The position numbers and the translations under genes were made by a program. 17,111 nucleotides of DNA, taken from assembly GCA_001421095.1 (NCBI GenBank), contig LIIK01000051.1:1-17111 (forward strand). Reading direction: 5' to 3'. Shown in pieces: positions 1-6,386 of this stretch. Source of the stretch: Candidatus [Bacteroides] periocalifornicus. Lineage in GTDB: Bacteria; Bacteroidota; Bacteroidia; Bacteroidales; CAJPTX01. The notes under the pieces were generated by a model. The model was not told the origin of the DNA. It saw only the letters and a program-made list of their open reading frames with translations, and ran no database searches. Numbering within the stretch: position 1 is the stretch's first letter; each line of letters starts with the position of its first letter.

Positions 1-14
1 CATGCAGCGGCCCA

Positions 15-58
15 GGTACGGGGTTGGTACGGCGAAGGTACGGAGTTGGTGCAGGGAA
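15..58. repeat. Two tandem copies of a 22-bp GC-rich unit
   Basis: Positions 15-36 and 37-58 are adjacent 22-bp units that agree at 18 of 22 positions; both begin GGTACGG and share GTTGGT. The stretch has no convincing coding frame. Function is unknown. It lies at the window edge, so more copies could exist to the left. Confidence 0.6.
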
Positions 59-61
59 TAC

Positions 62-89
62 CGCGAGGCGATGCGGTGCGCGGGGTGGC
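62..89 (+). repeat. Left copy of a composite repeat bracketing the toxin-antitoxin module
   Basis: Positions 62-75 (CGCGAGGCGATGCG) recur exactly at 946-959. One spacer base later, 77-89 matches 965-977 with a single mismatch; the spacer is five bases in the right copy. Both copies are in the same orientation and outside genes, one on each side of the toxin-antitoxin locus. It may be a dispersed intergenic repeat or a trace of the event that brought the module in. Confidence 0.5.
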
Positions 90-162
90 TACAAAGACCA
101 GTGGCGGGGTGCTTGCGGGAAGATGATTGGCGGGCATACGGGATCTTTGCGTAGTACAGTTT

Positions 163-193
163 TTTGCGCAATTGTGCAAATGTTGTATCTTTG
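163..193 (+). promoter_or_regulatory. Bacteroidetes-type promoter with operator-like dyad, driving the toxin-antitoxin module
   Basis: A -33 element TTTG (163-166) is followed after exactly 19 nt by TATCTTTG (186-193), a perfect match to the Bacteroidetes -7 consensus TAnnTTTG. Between and over these elements lies TTTGCGCAATTGTGCAAA (163-180), an inverted repeat with one mismatched pair (168/175). A repressor bound there would block the promoter, as expected for autoregulation by an antitoxin or toxin-antitoxin complex. Transcription should start near position 200, leaving a leader of about 130 nt before the antitoxin start. That regulatory role is inferred. Confidence 0.65.
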
Positions 194-331
194 TGCTGCG
201 ATTCTCTGATGCCATTCCAAATCGTCATGAATGCAACCTAAGCGTCAGAGATGGTTAGCATGCTTTAGATTGCGGGCATGCGCGGCTATCACGGAGGGTA
301 GCCAGGCAGTAAAAAAGTGAGGAAAGCAGGC

Positions 332-616
332 ATGGAAACAACGCATCCATCGCTCAGCCCTGCGCAGCCAGTCCGTATGACCTCCAGCGAGTTCCGGCAA
401 CGGCAGCGGCAGGCTTTCGAGTTGGTAAAATCTGGGCAACCCGTGGAGGTCTCCTACTGCGGGGAGATCTTTGACATCGTGCTGCGTGAGCACCGTTCCT
501 CCTCCAACGAGGCCTTCCTAGAGAAGCTCGAGCGTTCTGAGGCGCAGATCGATGCAGGCCAATGCGTTCGGTTCAAAACGCACGAAGCGCTGCAGGCTTG
601 GCTCGACCAGCAATAG
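332..616 (+). CDS. Phd/YefM-family antitoxin
   Basis: This small protein (94 residues from ATG 332) is the likely antidote and DNA-binding repressor partner of the downstream YoeB-like toxin. Residues 16-52 resemble the Phd/YefM N-terminal DNA-binding fold: a Met-Thr-Ser-Ser-Glu-Phe-Arg start, a helix of mixed polar residues, then SGQPVEV and GEIFDIVL strands. The C-terminal part, ending FKTHEALQAWLDQQ, would be the toxin-wrapping region. A GTG at 317 and an ATG at 377 are alternative starts. ATG 332 is preferred because AGGAAAG lies just upstream, although 377 would give a canonical minimal Phd domain. The stop is 10 nt before the toxin start, so both are probably read from one mRNA from the promoter at 163-193. 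The family is clear from the pattern and context; the exact start is not. Confidence 0.75.
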   Translation: METTHPSLSPAQPVRMTSSEFRQRQRQAFELVKSGQPVEVSYCGEIFDIVLREHRSSSNEAFLEKLERSEAQIDAGQCVRFKTHEALQAWLDQQ

Positions 617-626
617 CCCCTCCACC

Positions 627-899
627 ATGTACGAGGTCGTGCTTTCCAAGGAGGCTATCGAGGACTACAGGGAACTCAAGCATAGCCACAACGCCGCTTT
701 CACCAAAAGAATCGACCGGATGCTCCACCAGCTTGAAGATACCCCCACTCAGGGTATTGGGCAGCCTGAACCGTTAAAGCACCAACGTTCGGGCTATTGG
801 TCTCGTCGCATTGATCGCCCCAACCGCCTTGTCTATCGTATCGACGATGAGACCATGACCGTGAGAGTCGAGAGTCTCATCGGCCACTATGAAGACTAG
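627..899 (+). CDS. yoeB: YoeB-family ribosome-dependent mRNA interferase toxin
   Basis: The 90-residue product aligns along its length with Escherichia coli YoeB, including the block PEPLKH...SGYWSRRI and RLVY. The YoeB catalytic residues appear conserved: Glu48 (E46 in E. coli), Arg67 (R65), His87 (H83) and Tyr88 (Y84), with two extra residues Glu-Asp at the C terminus. Known YoeB proteins bind the ribosomal A site and cleave mRNA being translated; the antitoxin neutralises them. An ATG at 552 in the same frame would lie inside the antitoxin gene, so ATG 627, 10 nt after the antitoxin stop, is the natural start. No truncation or lost catalytic residue is seen, so the toxin is probably active. 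Antitoxin-first order matches yefM-yoeB operons. Confidence 0.88.
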   Translation: MYEVVLSKEAIEDYRELKHSHNAAFTKRIDRMLHQLEDTPTQGIGQPEPLKHQRSGYWSRRIDRPNRLVYRIDDETMTVRVESLIGHYED

Positions 900-945
900 C
901 ACTCCCTCTTCGCCCCTCCCCTGGCTGCTGCAGCTACCTAATATG

Positions 946-977
946 CGCGAGGCGATGCGTTTAATGCGCGGGGCGGC
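946..977 (+). repeat. Right copy of the composite repeat bracketing the toxin-antitoxin module
   Basis: This is the partner of 62-89: 14 exact bases (946-959), a five-base spacer, then 13 bases with one mismatch (965-977). It lies 46 nt after the toxin stop. The end of the repeat leads into a small GC-rich hairpin (GCGGC-GT-GCCGC). The rest of the 900-1137 gap holds the candidate promoter at 1055-1085 and no gene I can support. Confidence 0.5.
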
Positions 978-1054
978 GTGCCGCGTCATTTATGCGAGTT
1001 CCGCTGAGAGCGTTGAAGATCCCTTGCCCATCTTGCGCCTCTGTTGCGCCCCCT

Positions 1055-1085
1055 TTTGCCATTTCCCACAAAAAGGCTAACTTCG
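1055..1085 (+). promoter_or_regulatory. Candidate promoter for the PBP1A gene
   Basis: TTTG at 1055-1058 is followed after 19 nt by TAACTTCG (1078-1085), which matches TAnnTTTG at all but one defined position. The spacing is the same as in the toxin-antitoxin promoter. It would give a leader of about 45 nt before the ATG at 1138. Confidence 0.45.
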
Positions 1086-1137
1086 CGGCGTTGGTGCTAC
1101 GCTTTCCGCACGGAGCACTGTAACGATTCAATCTTCT

Positions 1138-3477
1138 ATGGCACGTATGTGGCGAGGTTTGAGTAGGTTTGTGTTGATATTTTGGGGGGTACTCGGCGGC
1201 CTCATCCTCTTGGGGTTGTTGCTCTTCCTGCTCATAGCAGCGGGAGCTTTCGGCCCGATGCCGACATTTGAGGAGCTTGAGAATCCCAAGAGCAGCCTGG
1301 CGAGCGAGGTCCTCACTGACGACCATGAGCCGCTGGGGGGCTTCTTCATCCAGAACCGCTCCTTCGTGGGGCGCAATGAGCTGGCCCCCTCGCTGGTGGA
1401 TGCCCTCGTAAGCACCGAGGATGCCCGCTTCTACAGCCACTCGGGCATCGATGCCAAGGGGCTTATGCGTGTGATGTTCAAGACGGTGATGCTCGGGAAA
1501 GACGAAGCGGGAGGGGGCAGCACCATAACCCAGCAGCTCGCCAAGAACCTCTTCCCGCGTGATACGGCCTACTCAGATTCCAAATTCGTGAAGTTCGTCA
1601 AGCTCGGCATATCGAAGTTCAAGGAATGGATCACCGCGGTGAAGCTGGAGCGGAACTACACCAAGGACGAAATTCTGACCATGTACCTGAACACGGTGCC
1701 CTTCGGCTCGGGCGCTTACGGGATTAAGATGGCCAGCCGGACTTTTTTCAACACCACGCCCGATTCGCTGCGCGACGAGGAGGCCGCCCTGCTGGTGGGC
1801 ATGGTCAAAGGCCCCACGTGGTATAGTCCTGTGCGCAATCCGGAGCGGGCCCTACTCCGCCGAAACCAGGTGCTGGGGCAGCGGGTGAAGTACGGGAATC
1901 TCAGCCAGGCGGCGTGCGATTCGCTCTCGGCCCTGCCGCTCGGCCTCGATTTCATGCCCCAGGATCACAACTCGGGCCTAGGCACCTACTTCCGCGAGCA
2001 TCTCAGGCTGGTAATGACGGCAAGCGAACCCGTGCCAACGCAATACCACTCGCGGGATCAGTACGTGGCCGACTCCACCGAGTGGGCAGACAATCCGCTC
2101 TACGGCTGGTGCAATAAGAACCGCAAGCCAGACGGTTCTCCCTATAACCTCTACCGCGATGGGCTGAAGATCTACAGCACCATAGATGCCACCCTGCAGC
2201 GATACGCCGAGGAGGCAGTGGCAGAGCATCTGGGCAAAACCCTACAGCCGGCTTTCGATAGGGAAAAGAAGAACGGCATCTTTGGCAGCGAGGTGAAGCG
2301 TAAGGTGCGCGATCTCGTTATCCGCACGGGGATTCACCAGAGCGAGCGCTACAGGAACATGAAGGCGCAGGGTTTCAGCAACGAGGAGATCGAAAAGGCC
2401 TTCAACACCCCGGTATCCACCACCCTCTTCTCCTGGAATGGGGATATCGACACGGTGATTACGCCCATGGACTCTATGCTCTACTCCAAGCGCCAGCTGC
2501 GCACAGGATTCATGGCCATGGAGCCCTACACGGGCCGGGTAAAGGTGTGGGTGGGTGGCCCCAGCTTCCGCCATTTCAAGTATGACCAGGTGTACTCTGC
2601 CATGCGCCAAGTGGGCTCTACCATAAAGCCATTCCTTTACACCCTGGCCATGCAGGAGGGCTACTCGCCCTGCCTGAAGGTCCCCAATGTGCCGCAGGTT
2701 TTTGACATGGGCGACACGGTGTGGATTCCCAAGAACAGCAATACCACCCGCCACGATGGCGAGATGGTTACCCTACGGTGGGGGCTCGCCAACTCGGTGA
2801 ACAACATCTCGGCCTGGCTCATCAAGCAGTTCTCCCCAATGGCTGTGGCCGAACTCATCCACAAGATGGGGGTCAATAGCTACATCGACCCCGTGAACTC
2901 CATCTTCCTGGGTACCTCAGAGGTCACGGTCTACGAGATGGTGGGGGCCTACAACACCTTCGCCTCGGGCGGTGTGCACATCGATCCCCTGCTGGTGACC
3001 AGGATAGAGGATCGGAACGGGAACATCCTAGCCACCTTCCAGCCCCGTAAGCGCGAGGTCATTAGCCAGAAGACCGCCTACCTTATGGTGCAGCTCCTGC
3101 GCAGCGTAATCGACCAGGGGTCGGGAATCCGCCTCAGGTACGTGTACAATCTGCGCGGCCCCTTTGGGGGGAAAACCGGCACTACGCAGAACCACTCAGA
3201 CGGATGGTTCATGAGCATTTACCCCACCCTGGTGATGGGCACCTGGGTGGGCGCCGAGGACCCCGCGGTGCATTTCAACTGGATAGCCATGGGGCAGGGG
3301 GCAAGCATGGCGCTCCCCATACAGGGGCTGTTCCTGCAGAAGGTGATGGCCAACCCCAACCTGGGCATAAGCCCCTCAGACACCTGGCGCGTGCCCAAGG
3401 GGATGGAGGGCATCCAATTCAACTGTGACGATGCCCCCCGCACGCAGGAGGACGAGGAGGGCGAGGAGTTCTTCTAA
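1138..3477 (+). CDS. mrcA: Class A penicillin-binding protein (PBP1A-type transglycosylase/transpeptidase)
   Basis: This 779-residue bifunctional peptidoglycan synthase polymerises glycan strands from lipid II and cross-links their peptides on the outer face of the inner membrane. A short basic N-terminal tail is followed by one membrane anchor (about residues 11-37). The glycosyltransferase 51 domain shows the catalytic E94-D95 in EDARFYSHSG, then GGSTITQQLAKNLF (about 126-139) and the long block ending YLNTVPFGSGAYGI. The transpeptidase domain has all three active-site motifs: S494-T-I-K497 with the acylated serine, S553-V-N555, and K679-T-G-T682. The length is normal for Bacteroidota PBP1A and the tail is acidic (EDEEGEEFF). 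The ATG at 1138 puts the membrane anchor in the expected place. The gene stands alone behind its own candidate promoter; the lipoprotein genes that follow start 70 nt downstream and may be co-transcribed. The symbol follows common usage for PBP1A. Confidence 0.95.
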   Translation: MARMWRGLSRFVLIFWGVLGGLILLGLLLFLLIAAGAFGPMPTFEELENPKSSLASEVLTDDHEPLGGFFIQNRSFVGRNELAPSLVDALVSTEDARFYSHSGIDAKGLMRVMFKTVMLGKDEAGGGSTITQQLAKNLFPRDTAYSDSKFVKFVKLGISKFKEWITAVKLERNYTKDEILTMYLNTVPFGSGAYGIKMASRTFFNTTPDSLRDEEAALLVGMVKGPTWYSPVRNPERALLRRNQVLGQRVKYGNLSQAACDSLSALPLGLDFMPQDHNSGLGTYFREHLRLVMTASEPVPTQYHSRDQYVADSTEWADNPLYGWCNKNRKPDGSPYNLYRDGLKIYSTIDATLQRYAEEAVAEHLGKTLQPAFDREKKNGIFGSEVKRKVRDLVIRTGIHQSERYRNMKAQGFSNEEIEKAFNTPVSTTLFSWNGDIDTVITPMDSMLYSKRQLRTGFMAMEPYTGRVKVWVGGPSFRHFKYDQVYSAMRQVGSTIKPFLYTLAMQEGYSPCLKVPNVPQVFDMGDTVWIPKNSNTTRHDGEMVTLRWGLANSVNNISAWLIKQFSPMAVAELIHKMGVNSYIDPVNSIFLGTSEVTVYEMVGAYNTFASGGVHIDPLLVTRIEDRNGNILATFQPRKREVISQKTAYLMVQLLRSVIDQGSGIRLRYVYNLRGPFGGKTGTTQNHSDGWFMSIYPTLVMGTWVGAEDPAVHFNWIAMGQGASMALPIQGLFLQKVMANPNLGISPSDTWRVPKGMEGIQFNCDDAPRTQEDEEGEEFF

Positions 3478-3547
3478 TGCTGGCGGGCTCTGTGGAAACG
3501 GGGCGATCCCAAAAAATCTAGAGGCTGTTAACTAAATCAATCTCAGC

Positions 3548-4003
3548 ATGATGACTAAATCCTGCAATAGCCTTAGGGCTTTCATTCTGATGCTGGGCGC
3601 AGTGGTTTTTTTGGCCTCCTGCAATGGCACTCAGCCAAACGGGAATTCAGATGCCCTTCTCGAGAATACCATGGGCGATTCGCTCGAACTCATCGGGAAA
3701 ACGCTGCTTCTGAAGTACAGCACGGGCATGATGGCCGAGGTGAGCTACACATCGCCCTCCACCGTGCATTGGGTCACCCTTGAGAATGGCCAGGCGACGG
3801 GTGAGGGCGACGAGGCGATGGACTACCAACGCCTGAGTGGCTACCAATTCTTCCTGTCATGGATAGAGGCCGACGGCACTTCCGTAAGCCAGGTGGTCGA
3901 CCTGAAGGGGCTCACCGTAACGGCTTTCCTCACCTTTGCCGACGAGAACGGAAGGGGCGGAAGGGGATCGCAGCTGCTACAGGGTGGGGTAGAGCTGAAG
4001 TAG
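3548..4003 (+). CDS. Small lipoprotein with MoaF/calycin-like domain
   Basis: The 151-residue product starts with a lipoprotein signal peptide: a hydrophobic stretch (11-23) and lipobox LASC with the lipidated Cys25. A Ser/Asn/Gly-rich linker leads to a compact all-beta domain (about 48-151) with strands such as KTLLLKYSTG, HWVTL, FFLSWIEADG, SQVVDLKG and TVTAFLTFADE. The block W-x-E-A-D-G-T...S-Q-V-V-D...T-V-T-A-F resembles MoaF-like and phenolic-acid-decarboxylase-like calycin barrels that bind small ligands; this is recognition by pattern only. No surface-export motif (K/D/E run) follows Cys25. It lies 70 nt after the PBP gene and 34 nt before another lipoprotein gene, so the two lipoproteins probably share a transcript. 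ATG 3551 is an equally possible start. The gene is real; the fold assignment is tentative and no enzymatic role can be given. Confidence 0.75.
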   Translation: MMTKSCNSLRAFILMLGAVVFLASCNGTQPNGNSDALLENTMGDSLELIGKTLLLKYSTGMMAEVSYTSPSTVHWVTLENGQATGEGDEAMDYQRLSGYQFFLSWIEADGTSVSQVVDLKGLTVTAFLTFADENGRGGRGSQLLQGGVELK

Positions 4004-4037
4004 CACGCCCTCGAACCAATAAGCAAGCAGCAGAATA

Positions 4038-4478
4038 ATGGCGAGAATCTGCCCCCTTCTGCTCCGTACACTGGTGCTGCTTTTGGCTTTCCTGGCAGCC
4101 GGCTGCAAGGACGAGATCCCTGAGCTTATCCCCAGCACCCGTGTGCGGATAGTGATTGACCTGGCACTCCCAGAGTTCTCAGGGCTTCGTATCCCCGGCT
4201 CGGTGTACCTGGCCAAGGGGGAGGGCTACAGGGGCAATGGTGTCTACATAGTGCGCGAGGCTATAGACGAGAACCAATTCTCAGCCTACGATGCCACGTG
4301 CCCTCGCCACATCAAAACCCCCACTGCCACTGTACTCACGGGTACGCAGGCCACGTGTCCCCACTGCCACACCGAGTACGAGCTGCTGAACTACGGGCAA
4401 TCGGCCGATGGCAATCATCGCCTGCAACCCTACCGTACCGATGCGCAGGGCGGGGTGGTGCATGTGCATAACCCATAG
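4038..4478 (+). CDS. Rieske-like lipoprotein with altered Cys/His ligands
   Basis: The 146-residue product has a lipoprotein signal peptide (lipobox LAAGC, lipidated Cys23). The residues after the cysteine, Lys-Asp-Glu, resemble the Bacteroidetes lipoprotein export signal that sends lipoproteins to the cell surface. The mature part looks like a Rieske-type beta fold: VYIVREAIDENQFSAYDATC leads to ligand loop one, a turn, then ATCPHCHTEYELLNYG as loop two, and a C-terminal strand PYRTDAQGGVVHV. A canonical Rieske site reads CxH...CxxH; here it is C88-P-R-H91, 15 residues, then C107-P-H109-C110-H111. The protein could still bind a 2Fe-2S cluster with shifted ligands, bind zinc, or have lost the metal. 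Similar degenerate Rieske lipoproteins are frequent in Bacteroidales. It follows the calycin-like lipoprotein by 34 nt and precedes a flavin reductase-like gene. The redox role is inferred. Confidence 0.75.
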   Translation: MARICPLLLRTLVLLLAFLAAGCKDEIPELIPSTRVRIVIDLALPEFSGLRIPGSVYLAKGEGYRGNGVYIVREAIDENQFSAYDATCPRHIKTPTATVLTGTQATCPHCHTEYELLNYGQSADGNHRLQPYRTDAQGGVVHVHNP

Positions 4479-4636
4479 GCATCGCGGCACTCGCTTTGGA
4501 GCTAGCACAGAGTGCTGCCGACAGGCGTTTTTTTGTATTCTGAGAACGGTGAAAAAGAGCATGTCCAACGTTTGCCCCCGTGGGCTATGCAGCGTGTCGT
4601 ATCGTTTGAGGGCGTTATTCCAGGTAGGAGGGTGCA

Positions 4637-5152
4637 ATGTTTATAGACATCAGCGTGCTGGAGGATTTCAGCTGTAATCCGTTCCGATTTTTCACGCCCA
4701 ACGGATTGCTGCTTGCGGCTGGCGATAGCACCCAGAGCAATGCCATGACCATAAGCTGGGGGGCGCTCGGAACGCTGTGGGGAGGGTTAGGCGACCCTAC
4801 AGTTACAGTGTACGTGGCAGAAAAGCGCTACACCAAGCAATTCATGGATAGGGCGCGCCGCTTCGCGGTGATGCTGATGCGCGATGAGCATGTGCTCAGC
4901 TACATGGGCAGCCGCAGCGGGCGCGATGGGGACAAGGCCCGGGCGCTCGGGCTACATACGCTCTACACCGAGAACGGCACCCCCTACTACCAGGAGGCCG
5001 ACCTCGTGCTGGAGTGCCGAGTGCTCTACAGCGCGCCATTCGCCCCAGAGCGCTTTAAAGATGACATCCCCCGAAAGTTCTACTCGAACTTTGAGCCCGG
5101 TTTGCATACCCTCTACATCGGGGCGGTAGAACGGGCCATGCGGAGGGAGTAG
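4637..5152 (+). CDS. Flavin reductase-like FMN-binding protein
   Basis: The 171-residue protein fits the flavin reductase-like FMN-binding split-barrel family. The N-terminal part contains NAMTISWGALG (residues 35-45), the typical strand-loop that contacts flavin phosphate, followed by DPTVTVYVAEKRYTKQFMD. Later, DLVLECRVLYSAPF is a core strand and LHTLYIGAVE the dimer/edge strand. Relatives reduce free flavins or act as NAD(P)H:flavin oxidoreductases; the substrate here is unknown. The ATG at 4637 follows a good AGGAGG-type ribosome-binding site (4625-4631), which settles the start. It lies 158 nt after the Rieske-like gene in a gap where I see no consensus promoter, and just before the terminator at 5170-5216. 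The pairing with a Rieske-like protein may be functional but is not proven. Confidence 0.88.
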   Translation: MFIDISVLEDFSCNPFRFFTPNGLLLAAGDSTQSNAMTISWGALGTLWGGLGDPTVTVYVAEKRYTKQFMDRARRFAVMLMRDEHVLSYMGSRSGRDGDKARALGLHTLYTENGTPYYQEADLVLECRVLYSAPFAPERFKDDIPRKFYSNFEPGLHTLYIGAVERAMRRE

Positions 5153-5169
5153 CTCTTCGTTTCCCGCAC

Positions 5170-5216
5170 AAAAAAACGGCTCGAAGGGCAAAACCCCTCG
5201 GGCCGTTTACATTTTT
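5170..5216. terminator. Bidirectional intrinsic terminator between convergent units
   Basis: The arms at about 5175-5188 and 5195-5207 pair (AACGGC with GCCGTT at the base, one G-U pair and one mismatch further up) around a short A-rich loop. An A run lies on the left and T-rich sequence on the right, so the structure can end transcription from the plus-strand flavin reductase gene and from the minus-strand unit ending at 5400. Confidence 0.8.
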
Positions 5217-5246
5217 GCGGAATCCCTTTTCGGGAGTGCTGGGATG

Positions 5247-5260
5247 AGACCTCTGCAAAA
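5247..5260 (+). repeat. Insertion-sequence-end-like 14-mer, copy 1
   Basis: AGACCTCTGCAAAA occurs here, preceded by G, and again at 11065-11078 in the same orientation. The sequence resembles terminal inverted repeats of IS5-group elements in Bacteroidales, from memory. No opposite end or transposase is nearby. A minus-strand frame that stops at 5263, just inside the putative end, could be a transposase C-terminal remnant, but this is weak. Apart from this, the 5217-5399 gap shows nothing I can name. Confidence 0.35.
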
Positions 5261-5399
5261 GTCTAGCGTGCGTTCAATCTTCTGTAGAGGGTCTTTCCTT
5301 GTTTTGCGGGTAAAAGGTTTTTAATCAAGTGATTCGATTTATCGGGGTCCGTAGCGTTGCGGTGTGCTGCGCCGTTCATTGACGGTTGGGAACGCTTGC

Positions 5400-6386
5400 C
5401 TATTCCCCCATCACCACCACGGCTATCCCCCCAAGTATCAGCAGCCACAGTATCAGCTGGCGCCACCATGTAGGTCTGGCAAGGCCGAAGTGGTAGGCAA
5501 TAGCCGTGCTAATGGGCAGCGAGAGGCTGATGAAACCGCCGCCAAAATCCCCGTAGATCCATGCGCCCACTAGCGATAGCGGTACGAAAATCCGGGTTAC
5601 GCTGCGCGCGTATAGGAATGATGACATACGGGCGATGTGGGGCTTTATCGGGCTAACCACGGTGGCTATCCACACCGCCAGCATTACCCCCCAGTAGGCC
5701 AGCGGGAGCGGGTGCATCTGGGCGAATGCCAGTGCGGTATCCCATGCGGGCAGGGTGGGAATGTAGCTGGGCATTAGCTCTGGCAATGGAGTCCCCATCA
5801 TGTAGGAGTAGAATGCCAGCACCCCCGCGGGTAGGGCTACACCGAGCGGTACCAGCACTATCTTGGCAAAGCTCACCGAAACGGTCTTACGCTCAAACAC
5901 CAGTGGAATCACCCCCCAAGCAAGAGCCGCCGGGTACAGCAATGCGGCAATGCCCACCAACAGGCCAGCCCGAAAGGCTGCGCTCGGCGGATTGGCCTCT
6001 GCCTTATCTGAGAGGATGATGACGATAGCCCACAGCGCCAGCCCCAATGCAACGGTGGCTATAAGTGCCTGCCCTGTGGCTATGGGGATTACGGTGGCCA
6101 AGAGCGGCAGCAGGAGCAGTGGGAGTTGCCCCCTTACCGCGCTGTTGGTGAAAATGAGCAAGAGACGCTGGGCCACTAGCGCGCAGCCCACCAGCAGGGA
6201 GTACAGCAATACGCTCTGCGCTACTGGTGGAAGGGAGTGGAGTAGGGTGGAGGCGAGCGGTGTTAGGTTGGCGTTGCCAGGCTCAGAGGGTCTTGTGGAA
6301 TCAAAATACCACATGCCTCCCAGGGCAATGGCCACCACCACCAGCCCACTTATACTCCTCTTGGTGAATAGGCTGCTAGTGTTCAC
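5400..6386 (-). CDS. Multi-pass membrane protein, DUF6427-like, downstream of purD
   Basis: The product is almost entirely hydrophobic, with about nine or ten predicted membrane helices over 328 residues. A central block (AAFRAGLLVGIAALLYPAAL) resembles the DUF6427 membrane proteins that often follow purD in Bacteroidota. Its function is unknown; no catalytic motif is visible. The open frame extends upstream to 6434, but that would overlap purD by 59 nt. The GTG at 6386 overlaps the purD stop by only 11 nt (GTGAACACTAG) and places a basic TKR segment just before the first helix, so it is preferred. The arrangement implies translational coupling with purD. The transcript probably ends at the hairpin at 5170-5216. 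The gene is real; the family name is tentative. Confidence 0.75.
   Translation of the reverse strand: MNTSSLFTKRSISGLVVVAIALGGMWYFDSTRPSEPGNANLTPLASTLLHSLPPVAQSVLLYSLLVGCALVAQRLLLIFTNSAVRGQLPLLLLPLLATVIPIATGQALIATVALGLALWAIVIILSDKAEANPPSAAFRAGLLVGIAALLYPAALAWGVIPLVFERKTVSVSFAKIVLVPLGVALPAGVLAFYSYMMGTPLPELMPSYIPTLPAWDTALAFAQMHPLPLAYWGVMLAVWIATVVSPIKPHIARMSSFLYARSVTRIFVPLSLVGAWIYGDFGGGFISLSLPISTAIAYHFGLARPTWWRQLILWLLILGGIAVVVMGE

Noticed and set aside
24..209. Small plus-strand frame at the left end
   Set aside because: It runs through the tandem repeat and the toxin-antitoxin promoter, with Arg/Gly-rich low-complexity content.
209..241. Possible 10-residue leader peptide before the antitoxin
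   Set aside because: It starts a few bases after the predicted transcription start, lacks a ribosome-binding site, and no attenuator structure follows.
961..1440. Minus-strand open frame of 159 codons across the PBP1A start
   Set aside because: Most of it overlaps the membrane anchor and glycosyltransferase start of PBP1A; no plausible protein features.
5263..5469. Minus-strand 68-codon frame next to the insertion-sequence-end-like 14-mer
   Set aside because: The stop position is suggestive of a transposase C terminus, but the upstream half overlaps the membrane-protein gene and the rest is too short to assign.
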